NCBI GenBank assembly: GCA_017469565.1
Contig: JAFUGC010000018.1
Coordinates: forward strand, 1 to 55,558
Direction of reading: 5' to 3'
Origin: Clostridia bacterium
GTDB taxonomy: Bacteria; Bacillota; Clostridia; TANB77; UBA1234
DNA length: 55,558 nucleotides
Shown: positions 46,244-54,816 of the stretch, in pieces
Layout: every line of letters begins with the position of its first letter
How positions within the stretch are numbered: position 1 is the stretch's first letter
Position numbers and translations under genes: made by a program
The notes under the pieces: generated by a model
Seen by the model: the letters and a program-made list of their open reading frames with translations, nothing else
Told to the model about the DNA's origin: nothing
The model's database searches: none

Positions 46244-47424
46244 TTGTTCCTTCAAAATACATATAGATTTACAGTGGGATATGTTGAAATTCAGGTAGAA
46301 GGTTATTTTGTGGAAAGGTTTTTAAATCTATGTTTAAATCGAAATATTGAGGTTTGGGATATCAATAGAAAATATGATGGCATCATTATTTTAAAATTGC
46401 ATCATTATGATTTAGAAAAAATCAATGAAATTGCTGAAGTCACGAAGACAGAAGTGAAAATTCTGAAAAAGAATGGCGTTCCCCATATTGCTAATTTATA
46501 TAGTAAAAGAAAAATTTTCCTCATGATAAGCATTTTGGTGATGATACTGATATATCTTGCTAGTCAAAGAATTTGGCAAATTGCAATCATTGGTGATTTT
46601 AGTTTTCCATTAGAAGAAATAGAAAATGAGCTACTAATGGAAAAGGTAAAAGTAGGAATGCACAAAGATGATTTGGATTTTGATAGCATCAAGAACCGTA
46701 TTTATGTGAGAAGATCAGATATCTTATGGATGGGATTTGAGATAAATGGAGTTAAGCTTACGGTGGAGGTGTTAGAGCGTACAGATCCCCCAAAAGATGC
46801 TCTTACAGGAAAGCCTTGTGATATCATATCAGATAAAGATGGTATCATTGCGAAAATTTTTGTGCGTGAAGGGACAAAATTAAAAAATGTAGGGGATGTG
46901 GTTGTGAAAGGAGAAACACTAGTATCTCGGAGTGGTATCCTCTGATTATGCAGGAGATAGATATGTCCATTCAAACGCAGAAATCCTGATGAGAACTTGG
47001 TATACGGGCAAGTCTGCAGTACCATATTCTAAAACCCTAGTTGCAAAATCTGGAAATGTTGAAAAAAGATATCAAATAAATATTGGAAATTATACAATAA
47101 ATTTACTAAATACTAGTACAAATTTTGAAAAATATGATACAATAAGTAATGTGAAAAGGCTTACTTTATTTGGAAGATTCCAGTTGCCTATAGAACTAAA
47201 AACAATAATGTATGAAGAATTTTTGGCGGATGATATTGAATATACCGCAGAAGAGGCACTAGAACTTGCAAAGGAAGAGGCACTTATGCTCGCAAAAGAA
47301 AGTATTCCACAAGGGATAGAAATTGTAAGTAGCGAGTATAAGGTTTTTGATACAGAAGAGGAAGTGATTGTTAGAGCAACCGTAGAATGTATAGAAAAAG
47401 CTCGGCATTGAGCAGGGTATCTAG
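46244..47424 (+). CDS. yqfD: Sporulation protein YqfD; two +1 shifts at CGG 46928 and 47403
   Basis: 392 aa after correction, TTG start behind GGAGGGG. The N-terminal part is followed by one membrane helix (FLMISILVMILIYLA) and an extracytoplasmic region. The zero frame stops at 46945; at in-frame CGG 46928 skipping C gives LVSGVVSSDYAG. A second in-frame CGG at 47403 would otherwise give Arg-His-stop; skipping C gives AGIEQGI and a stop at 47424, which matches the usual YqfD ending. The second shift is visible only by comparison with the family, as the zero-frame ORF already looks complete. Confidence 0.92.
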
Positions 47425-47470
47425 AATTCTCATCTCTAACGTTTCTAACCTCCTGAAAGGAGGCCAAATA

Positions 47471-48673
47471 ATGGCAGAACTACAGTTAAAAGTTGTTAAA
47501 AATACAGGGGATGGCATTTGGGGAAAAGCCTTGAATAATTTTAATAAAGTCTTATATTCAGGGAGCACACTTTATAATTTTGTCATTAATTCTAAAAGAA
47601 ATGCACTTTTGAAGGCAAGTGGTAATTATGAAAACATTACCAGTATCCCAAATGAGGCCAAGAGAAATTCTGTCACAGAAAAATATGAAAAAGCATATGA
47701 TAATTATTTAAATACACTAGAAAAATTCATCACGGATACCATATATACAAGAGCACAAAAAAGGGTTAGTAGCATCAAAGAAAATAAGATTTTGTCGCAG
47801 TATTATGAAGTAAATTCTTTAAAAGGTTCAGAATATTGTGAATACAAATATAAACGTCAGATTTTGCTACTTTCTATGGATTTTGAAAATGTTCTTGCCA
47901 CAAAATCAGGTTTTTATGTGGATAAATATATGAAATTTTATACGAATGTGATGGACAGCTTGTACCGTGGAACCATGCGCCATTACGCAGTAAGGCTTAC
48001 AAATCAGAGTGAAGATAAGTCTTCTAATTTTGAAAAAATCTATCATTTGGTGGAAGATTATATTAAAAATGTGTTAACATATTTACCGGAAACAGAGGGA
48101 AGAAAAAAGATTATCGATGGCTATAAAAAGTTTGTAGAACCAATTGATTTATATGCCAAAAAAGAAATCAATTCCATTAAAAGAGAGCTATATTTGTTAG
48201 AGCTTGGACTAGAAATTTTCTCATATTGTTTGCCAATTCTTGCAGCAGAAGAATGTTATATTGACCTTATTCAAAGGGCTAGAATTGCAGTACCAAATAC
48301 ATATATCAGTGCTGACAAATTTGAAATGTATAATTTACTTTTAGATGCCATGGAAAGTTATCAGTATAATGTGCTTGCTAAGAAAACAGTATGGGATGAT
48401 AATTCTGAAAAGCTTGCGCATAAAGCATTCTGGGACAAGTTTTCGGAATACAAAAAGCTAGAACGTATTGATTTTGATGAGTATAAACGTCTTAGAGAGG
48501 TTCTTTTTGTAACAGAAGATATGAAATATTTAAAGAAAACAAACCAGGAAATGAAAGAATTAAGAGCGTATTATAGAGATAGAATGAAACAGCTTGGTGG
48601 ACTTAGAAAGTTTAAGAATACTACCAAAAAGATGAATGGTACATGGAAAACTAGAAGAAGATTAAGTGCATAA
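47471..48673 (+). CDS. Unknown helical protein, 400 aa
   Basis: Starts at ATG 47471 behind AAAGGAGG. The protein is rich in Lys, Glu, Tyr and Asn, almost wholly helical in appearance, without signal peptide or membrane helix, and ends in a very basic tail (KMNGTWKTRRRLSA). I do not recognise a family or catalytic motif. It sits between yqfD and ybeY, where phoH is normally found. Codon use is like its neighbours and there is no in-frame CGG. It could be a lineage-specific sporulation or RNA-binding protein; both are guesses. Confidence 0.75.
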   Translation: MAELQLKVVKNTGDGIWGKALNNFNKVLYSGSTLYNFVINSKRNALLKASGNYENITSIPNEAKRNSVTEKYEKAYDNYLNTLEKFITDTIYTRAQKRVSSIKENKILSQYYEVNSLKGSEYCEYKYKRQILLLSMDFENVLATKSGFYVDKYMKFYTNVMDSLYRGTMRHYAVRLTNQSEDKSSNFEKIYHLVEDYIKNVLTYLPETEGRKKIIDGYKKFVEPIDLYAKKEINSIKRELYLLELGLEIFSYCLPILAAEECYIDLIQRARIAVPNTYISADKFEMYNLLLDAMESYQYNVLAKKTVWDDNSEKLAHKAFWDKFSEYKKLERIDFDEYKRLREVLFVTEDMKYLKKTNQEMKELRAYYRDRMKQLGGLRKFKNTTKKMNGTWKTRRRLSA

Positions 48674-48703
48674 GCCAAATGGAAAGAAGTGAGAGGATAA
48701 TTC

Positions 48704-49162
48704 ATGATTGAAATTTTTTATGAAGAAATAGATAACTTAGAAGAGGAAAATTTAATCAAAAAAGTAATTGATTGTGTATTAAAAGAAGAAAGTATTAAAA
48801 GAAATTTAGATGTATATGTGACACTTACTAACAATCAAGTGATTCAAAAGATTAATGCGGAGCACAGGAATATTGATAGGCCAACGGATGTATTATCCTT
48901 CCCAATGTTTGATAGAGAAGAAATTCCTTCTTTGCATACAGAAGGAGAAACAGAGGACATATTGGGAGATATCATCATCTCGGTTGAAAAAGTTCGTGAA
49001 CAGGCAGAAGAATATGGCCATTCTTTTGAAAGAGAACTTGCTTATTTAGTAACACATGGAATGCTTCATTTACTTGGATATGATCACATGATAGAGGAAG
49101 AAAAAGCAGTAATGCGAAAAAGAGAAGAGGAGATTTTAGGTATTCTTGAAATTAGCAGATAA
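48704..49162 (+). CDS. ybeY: Endoribonuclease YbeY
   Basis: 152 aa. The metal site HGMLHLLGYDH near residue 118 gives three His, and PTDVLSFPMF precedes it. It works in 16S rRNA maturation and ribosome quality control. The usual partner phoH is missing upstream. Confidence 0.95.
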   Translation: MIEIFYEEIDNLEEENLIKKVIDCVLKEESIKRNLDVYVTLTNNQVIQKINAEHRNIDRPTDVLSFPMFDREEIPSLHTEGETEDILGDIIISVEKVREQAEEYGHSFERELAYLVTHGMLHLLGYDHMIEEEKAVMRKREEEILGILEISR

Positions 49163-49219
49163 AGTTTAGAAATTTTAGATGGATAGTTTTATGAATTTCA
49201 TTCATTGGGGGAATTTTAA

Positions 49220-50317
49220 ATGGATATGGATAAGAATAAGCTGATTAAAATTGGAATCGCTTTTGTATTTGTTGTTGCGATATGCGCTGGAATTGTATTT
49301 GGAGCGTGGACAGCAAAAAAGAAACAAAATGCTGCAGGAAATAATATTATTTCTGAAAGTGGAGATAATATGGAAGTTTTTAGTGATGACAGTGGAGAGC
49401 TTTCCGGAGAGGTTAGTGGTGATGAAGAGGAGGAATATTTGGGTCCTAACATTTTCTCGGGAGATGCAAGACCAATCGCTGTGATGATTGATAATGAAAA
49501 ACCAGCTTGGGTAAATCACGGAGGATTAAATTCTGCATATATGCTTTATGAATTTATCATTGAAGGTGGAGAGACAAGAATCATGGCGTTCTTTAAAAAT
49601 GTGAATCCATCGTACATAGGACCTGTCAGAAGTGCAAGGCATTACTTCTTAGATTATGCCATGGAACATGATGCCATCTTTGTACACTTTGGTTGGAGCC
49701 CATTAGCACAGTCAAACATTAAAACTTTAGGCATCAATAATATTAATGGAATCTATGATACTTTCTATTGGAGAGTTCCACCAAAGAGCTCTTACCATAA
49801 TGCCATCACGAGTATGGAAAATATTAAAAAACAGATAGCATCCAAAAAATATCGTGATACCTCTGATAAAGGACCAATTGTTGCATACAATAAAGCAGAC
49901 ACAGATTTAGTATCGGGAGATGTTGCTAATACTATTAAAATAAAATATTCTGCTACACAGAATGTGTCTTATCAATATGATTCAGAACGAAAAGTTTATT
50001 TAAGAAGTATGAGAGGACAAGCTCATAAGGACTCACAAACTGGAGAGCAGTTCTATGCTAAAAATATCATCATGATTTATGTGAGAGATGAACTATTAGA
50101 TGATCCAGAAGATAAGGGCAGAAGAAACCTTTATAACATAGGAACAGGCAATGGTTACTTTGCCACCAATGGAAAAATAGAAAAGATAACATGGAAGAAA
50201 ACAGAAAGAGCAGCTAAAACACAGTATTTTGATGCTGCAGGAAACGAGCTTACAATCAATGACGGCATCACTTGGACACAGATTGTTCCTGTTACGGGTA
50301 ATATTTCGTTTGAATAA
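49220..50317 (+). CDS. YerB-like DUF3048 membrane-anchored protein
   Basis: 365 aa. One N-terminal membrane anchor (residues 10-29), an acidic Ser/Glu/Gly linker, then the DUF3048 domains, with RPIAVMIDNEKPAW, GGETRIMAFFKN, IGPVRSARHYFLD and the C-terminal WKKTERAAKTQYFD. It is a putative lipid- or wall-associated protein of unknown role. GGGGGAA is upstream. Confidence 0.9.
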   Translation: MDMDKNKLIKIGIAFVFVVAICAGIVFGAWTAKKKQNAAGNNIISESGDNMEVFSDDSGELSGEVSGDEEEEYLGPNIFSGDARPIAVMIDNEKPAWVNHGGLNSAYMLYEFIIEGGETRIMAFFKNVNPSYIGPVRSARHYFLDYAMEHDAIFVHFGWSPLAQSNIKTLGINNINGIYDTFYWRVPPKSSYHNAITSMENIKKQIASKKYRDTSDKGPIVAYNKADTDLVSGDVANTIKIKYSATQNVSYQYDSERKVYLRSMRGQAHKDSQTGEQFYAKNIIMIYVRDELLDDPEDKGRRNLYNIGTGNGYFATNGKIEKITWKKTERAAKTQYFDAAGNELTINDGITWTQIVPVTGNISFE

Positions 50318-50401
50318 GGTAACAGATTAGGGACGGAGGAAAAAGTGTTTCCCACTAAAGTGAAATTGTATTGTTGAAGGAAGAAAAAGGTGGAATGATT
50401 T

Positions 50402-50797
50402 ATGACAAATGAGGCTTTATTAGAGTTTGCAATCAGAGCAAAAGATAGGGCAATTAGTCCAACAGGTTACCATTGTGGTGCAGCACTGGTATCGGAAACA
50501 GGCAGAATTTATACCGGATGTAATTTGGGCAGTGAAGATGGCATTTTTAATATTTGTGCAGAAAGGCTTGCTATTTGTAAGATGCTTTCTGAAGGTGAAA
50601 GAACTTTTACAAAAATTGCCGTGGTTGGTGGAATGGGAGACAGGCTTACCTTTACTACTCCTTGTGGCGTATGCAGGCAGCTAATTTCTGAATTTGGACA
50701 AGAAATAGAAGTAGTGTGCGGGTACAAAGAAGATGGCGAATTAAAACAAAAGGTCTATCACATAAAGGATTTATTGCCAGAAAGTTTTCAGTTTTAA
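50402..50797 (+). CDS. cdd: Cytidine deaminase
   Basis: 131 aa. Zinc ligands are Cys52 of CAE (with catalytic Glu54) and Cys88/Cys91 of PCGVC. It converts cytidine to uridine in pyrimidine salvage. It is commonly found just before era in Firmicutes, as here. AAGGTGG lies upstream. Confidence 0.95.
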   Translation: MTNEALLEFAIRAKDRAISPTGYHCGAALVSETGRIYTGCNLGSEDGIFNICAERLAICKMLSEGERTFTKIAVVGGMGDRLTFTTPCGVCRQLISEFGQEIEVVCGYKEDGELKQKVYHIKDLLPESFQF

Positions 50798-50882
50798 ATC
50801 ATGACTCGTTTGACAGTTGAGGATGAGAATTTGATAAAAAAAATAAAATGTGAGAAGTTAGAATTAGAAAGGGAGAATAAAA

Positions 50883-51767
50883 ATGTTTAAATCTGGGTTT
50901 GTAGCAATTGTAGGAAAACCAAATGTAGGAAAATCAACACTATTAAATACACTTGCAGGTCAAAAAATTGCCATTGTATCTAATAAACCACAAACAACAA
51001 GAACGGCAATTAAAGGTATAATTAATCGTGAAGATGCACAAATTATATTTACAGATACACCAGGAATTCATAAACCAAAGAATAAACTTGGTGAGAAAAT
51101 GGCGGAAACAATTGATGAAGCCATTACTGATGTTGACTTGATTTTGTATTTGATTGAGGGAACAGATAAAGGAATTGGCCTTGCAAATGAATTCATTTTG
51201 AAGAAAATTATCGAGCAAAAGTCAAAAGCAATTTTGGTAATTAATAAAGTGGATTTAGTCAAGAAAGAAAGTTTATTAGAACTTATCAAGGCATATAGTG
51301 AAAGGTATGAATTTGAAGCAATTATCCCAATCTCTGCATTAAATAATGATGGTGTGGATACTCTTTTAGAAAAAATCGTAGAGGTGCTTCCAGAAGGACC
51401 TGCCTATTATGATACAGAAGAGTGGACTGACCAAACAGAAAGGCAAATTGTTGCAGAAACCATAAGAGAAAAAGCTCTTAAATCATTAGATGATGAAGTG
51501 CCACATGGAATTGCCGTGGAAATAATGTCAATGAAAAAGAGAGAAAACAAGGAGCTTTATGATATTGAGGCAACTATCTACTGTGAAAAAAGATCGCATA
51601 AAGGTATTGTGATTGGAAAAGATGGTAGTATGCTAAAGAAAATTGGAGAACATGCGAGAGAAGATATTGAGGAAATGCTAGACTGTAAGGTAAATCTACA
51701 GCTTTGGGTCAAGGTAAAAGAAGATTGGAGAGATAACGAATCAAAGCTAAATCAAGTGTTTCACTGA
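50883..51767 (+). CDS. era: GTPase Era
   Basis: 294 aa. G1 GKPNVGKS (11-18), G3 DTPG (58-61), G4 NKVD (121-124), and a C-terminal KH domain (GIVIGKDGSMLKKIG). It assists 30S assembly by binding the 16S 3' end. GGGAG is upstream. Confidence 0.97.
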   Translation: MFKSGFVAIVGKPNVGKSTLLNTLAGQKIAIVSNKPQTTRTAIKGIINREDAQIIFTDTPGIHKPKNKLGEKMAETIDEAITDVDLILYLIEGTDKGIGLANEFILKKIIEQKSKAILVINKVDLVKKESLLELIKAYSERYEFEAIIPISALNNDGVDTLLEKIVEVLPEGPAYYDTEEWTDQTERQIVAETIREKALKSLDDEVPHGIAVEIMSMKKRENKELYDIEATIYCEKRSHKGIVIGKDGSMLKKIGEHAREDIEEMLDCKVNLQLWVKVKEDWRDNESKLNQVFH

Positions 51768-51837
51768 ATGTAGCGATGATGCCAAATGATTGCGTGATGG
51801 CTGGCATCTACTGATAAAACGAAGGAGGAAGGACAAA

Positions 51838-51981
51838 ATGAGCAAAGATTTTGCATGGGATTTGTTTAAAAACACGGGAAATGTTGATGCTTTTATGATT
51901 ATGAAAAATATCGAAAATGGGACAAAAAATACAGAGATAAGAGATACAAAAAATGGACTAAGTAATAAGGATGAAAAATAG
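51838..51981 (+). CDS. YqzL-family small protein
   Basis: 47 aa from ATG 51838 behind AAGGAGGAAGG. The N-terminus KDFAWDLFKNTGNVDAFMIM is the family signature; the C-terminus is charged and variable. Its place between era and recO is conserved. Function unknown. recO starts directly after its stop. Confidence 0.88.
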   Translation: MSKDFAWDLFKNTGNVDAFMIMKNIENGTKNTEIRDTKNGLSNKDEK

Positions 51982-52716
51982 ATGGGAATAGTAAGAATTA
52001 AGGGAGTTGTGCTTAAGATTGCAAACTCTTCTGAAAATGATAAAGTATTAACCGTACTTACAGCAGAAAGAGGGAAAATAAGAGTTTTTTGTAAAGGCGC
52101 TAAGAAGATTAAAAGCGCCTTTTTGTCTAGCACGGAATTTTTGTCATTTAGTGATTTTATGCTCTATGAGGGAAACGGGGATCTTTATAACTTGAATTCA
52201 GCAGAATCCATCAATGTTTTCTATAATCTTAGAATGGATATAGAAAAGCTCATGGTTGCTTCCACAATGGCTCAAATCATGAATGATGTTTGTCAAGAAG
52301 AAGAGCTCTCTTATAAGAGACTGCAGTTGTTTTTGAATACCCTTTATGTTTTGTCTGAAACAGATAAAAATCTAGAACTTGTTTTTGCTATTTTTAGGAT
52401 TCGACTTTTAGCGATACTTGGATTTGTGCCAAGGCTTAATAAGTGTGTTGGGTGTGATAAAGAAGTATCAGAAATGAAAGAAATTTATTTTAGCATCAAG
52501 GATAACGGTATCAAGTGTGACATTTGTAAAAGGCAAGATAAGGGTGCTATTGAACTTTCAAAGACGGCTTATACAAGTATGGTATATATTCTGGCATCTG
52601 ATGCTAAGAAGATATTTTCTTTTGACGTACCAGAAAGCGTTATCAGAGAATTATCATTAGTAGTAGGAGTGTATACTACAGAAAAACTAGAAAAGGAATA
52701 TAAAGTGGGAATATAA
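51982..52716 (+). CDS. recO: DNA repair protein RecO
   Basis: 244 aa. The N-terminal OB fold begins RIKGVVLKIANSSENDKVLT. The C-terminal part is helical with a zinc site CVGCDKEV and CDIC. It loads RecA onto SSB-coated DNA with RecR. Confidence 0.95.
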   Translation: MGIVRIKGVVLKIANSSENDKVLTVLTAERGKIRVFCKGAKKIKSAFLSSTEFLSFSDFMLYEGNGDLYNLNSAESINVFYNLRMDIEKLMVASTMAQIMNDVCQEEELSYKRLQLFLNTLYVLSETDKNLELVFAIFRIRLLAILGFVPRLNKCVGCDKEVSEMKEIYFSIKDNGIKCDICKRQDKGAIELSKTAYTSMVYILASDAKKIFSFDVPESVIRELSLVVGVYTTEKLEKEYKVGI

Positions 52717-52738
52717 CAAGGAAAGGGGAATTTTTAGG

Positions 52739-53338
52739 ATGAAGGAAATTATTTTAGCAAGTAATAATCAAAATAAGTTAAGAGAAATCAAAGAAAAATT
52801 AGATGCCTTTGGAATCCAAGTGCTTTCACAACAGGAAGTGGGCTGCAATTTTGAAGTGGAAGAAACCGGAACTACTTTTATGGAAAATGCAGAATTAAAA
52901 GCGGATGCTATCCATAAAGTTACATCCAAACCTGTGATTGCTGATGATAGCGGACTGGAAGTTGATTTTTTAGAAGGAAAACCAGGCGTATATTCTCACA
53001 GGTTCGCAGGAGAAAATGCAACAGATGAAGATAGAATCCATAAGATATTAGAACTGCTTGATGGCGTGCCAGAAGATAAAAGAACCGCACGTTTTAAATG
53101 TTCGATATGTTACATAGATGAGAAAAATGAAAAACATTTCTTTACGGGAATTGCAGAAGGAAAAATAGGTTTTGAACCTAAGGGCAGTAACGGATTTGGT
53201 TTTGACCCTATTTTTATTTATGAAGGGAAAGCATTTGCGGAGCTCACAAGTGAGGAAAAAGGTCAAGTGAGTCATAGAGGAAGAGCAATCAGTCTTTTTG
53301 TGGATTATCTAAATCAAAAAAATTTCTCTAATCATTAG
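52739..53338 (+). CDS. rdgB: XTP/dITP pyrophosphatase
   Basis: 199 aa, Ham1 family. SNNQNKLREIKE at the start, DDSGLEVDFLEGKPGVYS in the middle and GFGFDPIF with SHRGRA at the end are the family motifs. It removes non-canonical purine triphosphates. AAAGGGGA is upstream. Confidence 0.96.
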   Translation: MKEIILASNNQNKLREIKEKLDAFGIQVLSQQEVGCNFEVEETGTTFMENAELKADAIHKVTSKPVIADDSGLEVDFLEGKPGVYSHRFAGENATDEDRIHKILELLDGVPEDKRTARFKCSICYIDEKNEKHFFTGIAEGKIGFEPKGSNGFGFDPIFIYEGKAFAELTSEEKGQVSHRGRAISLFVDYLNQKNFSNH

Positions 53339-53479
53339 TAATGATTAATATGTTGATAAATGCATCAATGCGTGATATAATTTGAACTGTTAGTTTTAAG
53401 CAAATGGAGGTTTTTGAAATAATTTTGGTAACCAAATGGAACAATTGATGAGACTTCAAGTGGATAGGAGGCACAGAGA

Positions 53480-53965
53480 ATGAGTAGAATCAAAGACTTA
53501 CTGAATGGAAAAGATAGTGTCTTGGTTTTTGATGTGGATGGAGTTCTTGCTGTATGTGAGTTTGGAGAACATACACACTTTGTTTTGACAGATGAAGAGT
53601 GGGATGCTCTTTGTAAAACGGGGCAGAGTCTTTATAGTGAAGATAAAGTTTCTCCTAAAATGCAAAATTTTTTGAAGGACAAGGATAGGTCCAGAATCTA
53701 TGTGATTACGGCATCTGGCACTTCAAATGAAGGAGAAGACAAAAAGAATTTTGTGAACAAGTATTATCACATTTTAAAAGAAAATGTGTACTATGTGGAT
53801 AGGAAAAGAAACAAGCTTGAAATATTGAGAAAGATAAAAGAAAAGTATCCAGACTTAGAAGAGGAAAAGCTTATTATGATAGATGATACCTGTTCCATCC
53901 TCAATGAAATCATGGAAAATTCAGGCTTTTCAACGGCACATATCAGCTCGTTTTTAGATTTATGA
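53480..53965 (+). CDS. HAD-like hydrolase of unknown substrate
   Basis: 161 aa. Motif I is FDVDGVL with Asp18 and Asp20, motif II is the VITASGTS segment, and motif IV is IMIDDTCS. The chain is short and lacks a large cap. AGGAGG lies upstream. Its stop overlaps an ATG of the next ORF. Confidence 0.75.
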   Translation: MSRIKDLLNGKDSVLVFDVDGVLAVCEFGEHTHFVLTDEEWDALCKTGQSLYSEDKVSPKMQNFLKDKDRSRIYVITASGTSNEGEDKKNFVNKYYHILKENVYYVDRKRNKLEILRKIKEKYPDLEEEKLIMIDDTCSILNEIMENSGFSTAHISSFLDL

Positions 53966-53991
53966 ACTTGTCAGAAAAGAAGGAGGCAGCA

Positions 53992-54384
53992 ATGATGAAA
54001 AGGTATGAACGGATTGCAAAAGATACCGCTATTCTTATTCGGGATAGGTATATTCGTTTTTTGCAATTAGCAAGAGAGACTGTAGAGGGAGATGCAGGAC
54101 TGAATAGTTTGTATTTAGAAAAAATACTCAAGGAGCCAGATATCATTGAGAAGAGTGTGCATGATAAGATTTTACAAATCTTACAAGATAGGGAAGGTCA
54201 TGTAAAATATTACAAAAAATATTTTTTCCTCAGAAGCAAGAATATTATAGAGATAACAAATGATACTAGTTCAGATTTTTTTGAAAATCTTTTAGAAGGA
54301 CGTAGTGTTGCTTATGCTTTTCCTATTGATGAAACCTATCAAATTAATATAAAAGAAGGAAGTGTGCATCGGGTGGAGAATTAA
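53992..54384 (+). CDS. Unknown 130-aa protein with three in-frame CGG codons
   Basis: Starts at ATG 53992 (or 53995) behind AAGGAGG. It is helical and basic at the N-terminus, with no recognised motif. In-frame CGG codons occur at 54010, 54040 and 54370. If CGG caused +1 here as elsewhere, translation would end about 20 residues after 54010. Reading CGG as Arg keeps 130 codons open, so this ORF either contradicts the rule, is foreign, or is not productively translated. The terminator stem overlaps its last codons. Confidence 0.55.
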   Translation: MMKRYERIAKDTAILIRDRYIRFLQLARETVEGDAGLNSLYLEKILKEPDIIEKSVHDKILQILQDREGHVKYYKKYFFLRSKNIIEITNDTSSDFFENLLEGRSVAYAFPIDETYQINIKEGSVHRVEN

Positions 54385-54400
54385 TTTCTCCACCCGTTTT
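54370..54400 (+). terminator. Terminator overlapping the end of the 53992 ORF
   Basis: CGGGTGGAGAA (54370-54380) pairs with TTCTCCACCCG (54386-54396), 5-base loop, T4 tail. Confidence 0.85.
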
Positions 54401-54429
54401 GTTGCTAATGAGAGCGGTTCCGTCATCAC

Positions 54430-54507
54430 GTCAAAAAGGGACGTTCTTTTTCGTCCGTCAAAAAGGCGTCCTTCCGTCAAAAAGGGACGTTCTTTTTTGA
54501 CGGAAGG
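54430..54507. repeat. REP-like element: 22-bp direct repeat plus 14-bp inverted repeat
   Basis: GTCAAAAAGGGACGTTC plus five T occurs at 54430-54451 and again at 54477-54498. The second copy lies in a palindrome, with CCTTCCGTCAAAAA (54470-54483) pairing with a reverse-complement arm ending at 54507. A partial third unit lies between them. It resembles repetitive extragenic palindromes mobilised by REP-associated transposases. No transposase is in the window. Confidence 0.75.
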
Positions 54508-54534
54508 GTGTCCCAGTTTGTTTGAAAATCATAA

Positions 54535-54563
54535 TTGACCTTACTTCTTTTTTATGATATAGT
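54535..54563 (+). promoter_or_regulatory. Sigma-A promoter of glyQS
   Basis: TTGACC (54535-54540), 17-bp spacer, TATAGT (54558-54563). The transcript would start near 54570 and contain the T-box leader. Confidence 0.75.
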
Positions 54564-54569
54564 ATTGCA

Positions 54570-54782
54570 AGAAGCAATGAAGAAGAAGAGTAGTTATCTT
54601 TGAGTTTGTAGAGAGCTTGTGGGTGGTGTAAACAAGTAACTTAAGATAATGAAGGGAGCTTTGGAGCGAAAGATTGATAAGAAGAGAGATTAGGTATCAA
54701 AACCTATTAAATAGGGTGGAACCGCGGAAAATAAATTTTCGTCCCTAGGCTAAATTTAAAATATTTGGCCTAGGGATTTTTT
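54570..54782 (+). promoter_or_regulatory. T-box riboswitch leader for glycyl-tRNA synthetase
   Basis: Stem I is closed by TTATCTT (about 54595) with AAGATAA (about 54643). The conserved T-box sequence AGGGTGGAACCGCGG is at 54713-54727. The terminator TCCCTAGGC (54742-54750) with GCCTAGGGA (54768-54776) and T run overlaps the antiterminator choice. Uncharged tRNA-Gly would favour readthrough. I could not place the specifier codon with certainty by eye. Confidence 0.93.
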
Positions 54783-54816
54783 ATTCCTAGACCAGCTTAA
54801 AAAAGGAGGAATTTTG

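Noticed and set aside
51776..51809. GATGCCA/TGGCATC hairpin between era and yqzL as a terminator
   Set aside because: The stem is only 7 bp with a 20-base loop and no T run, and the genes are normally co-transcribed.
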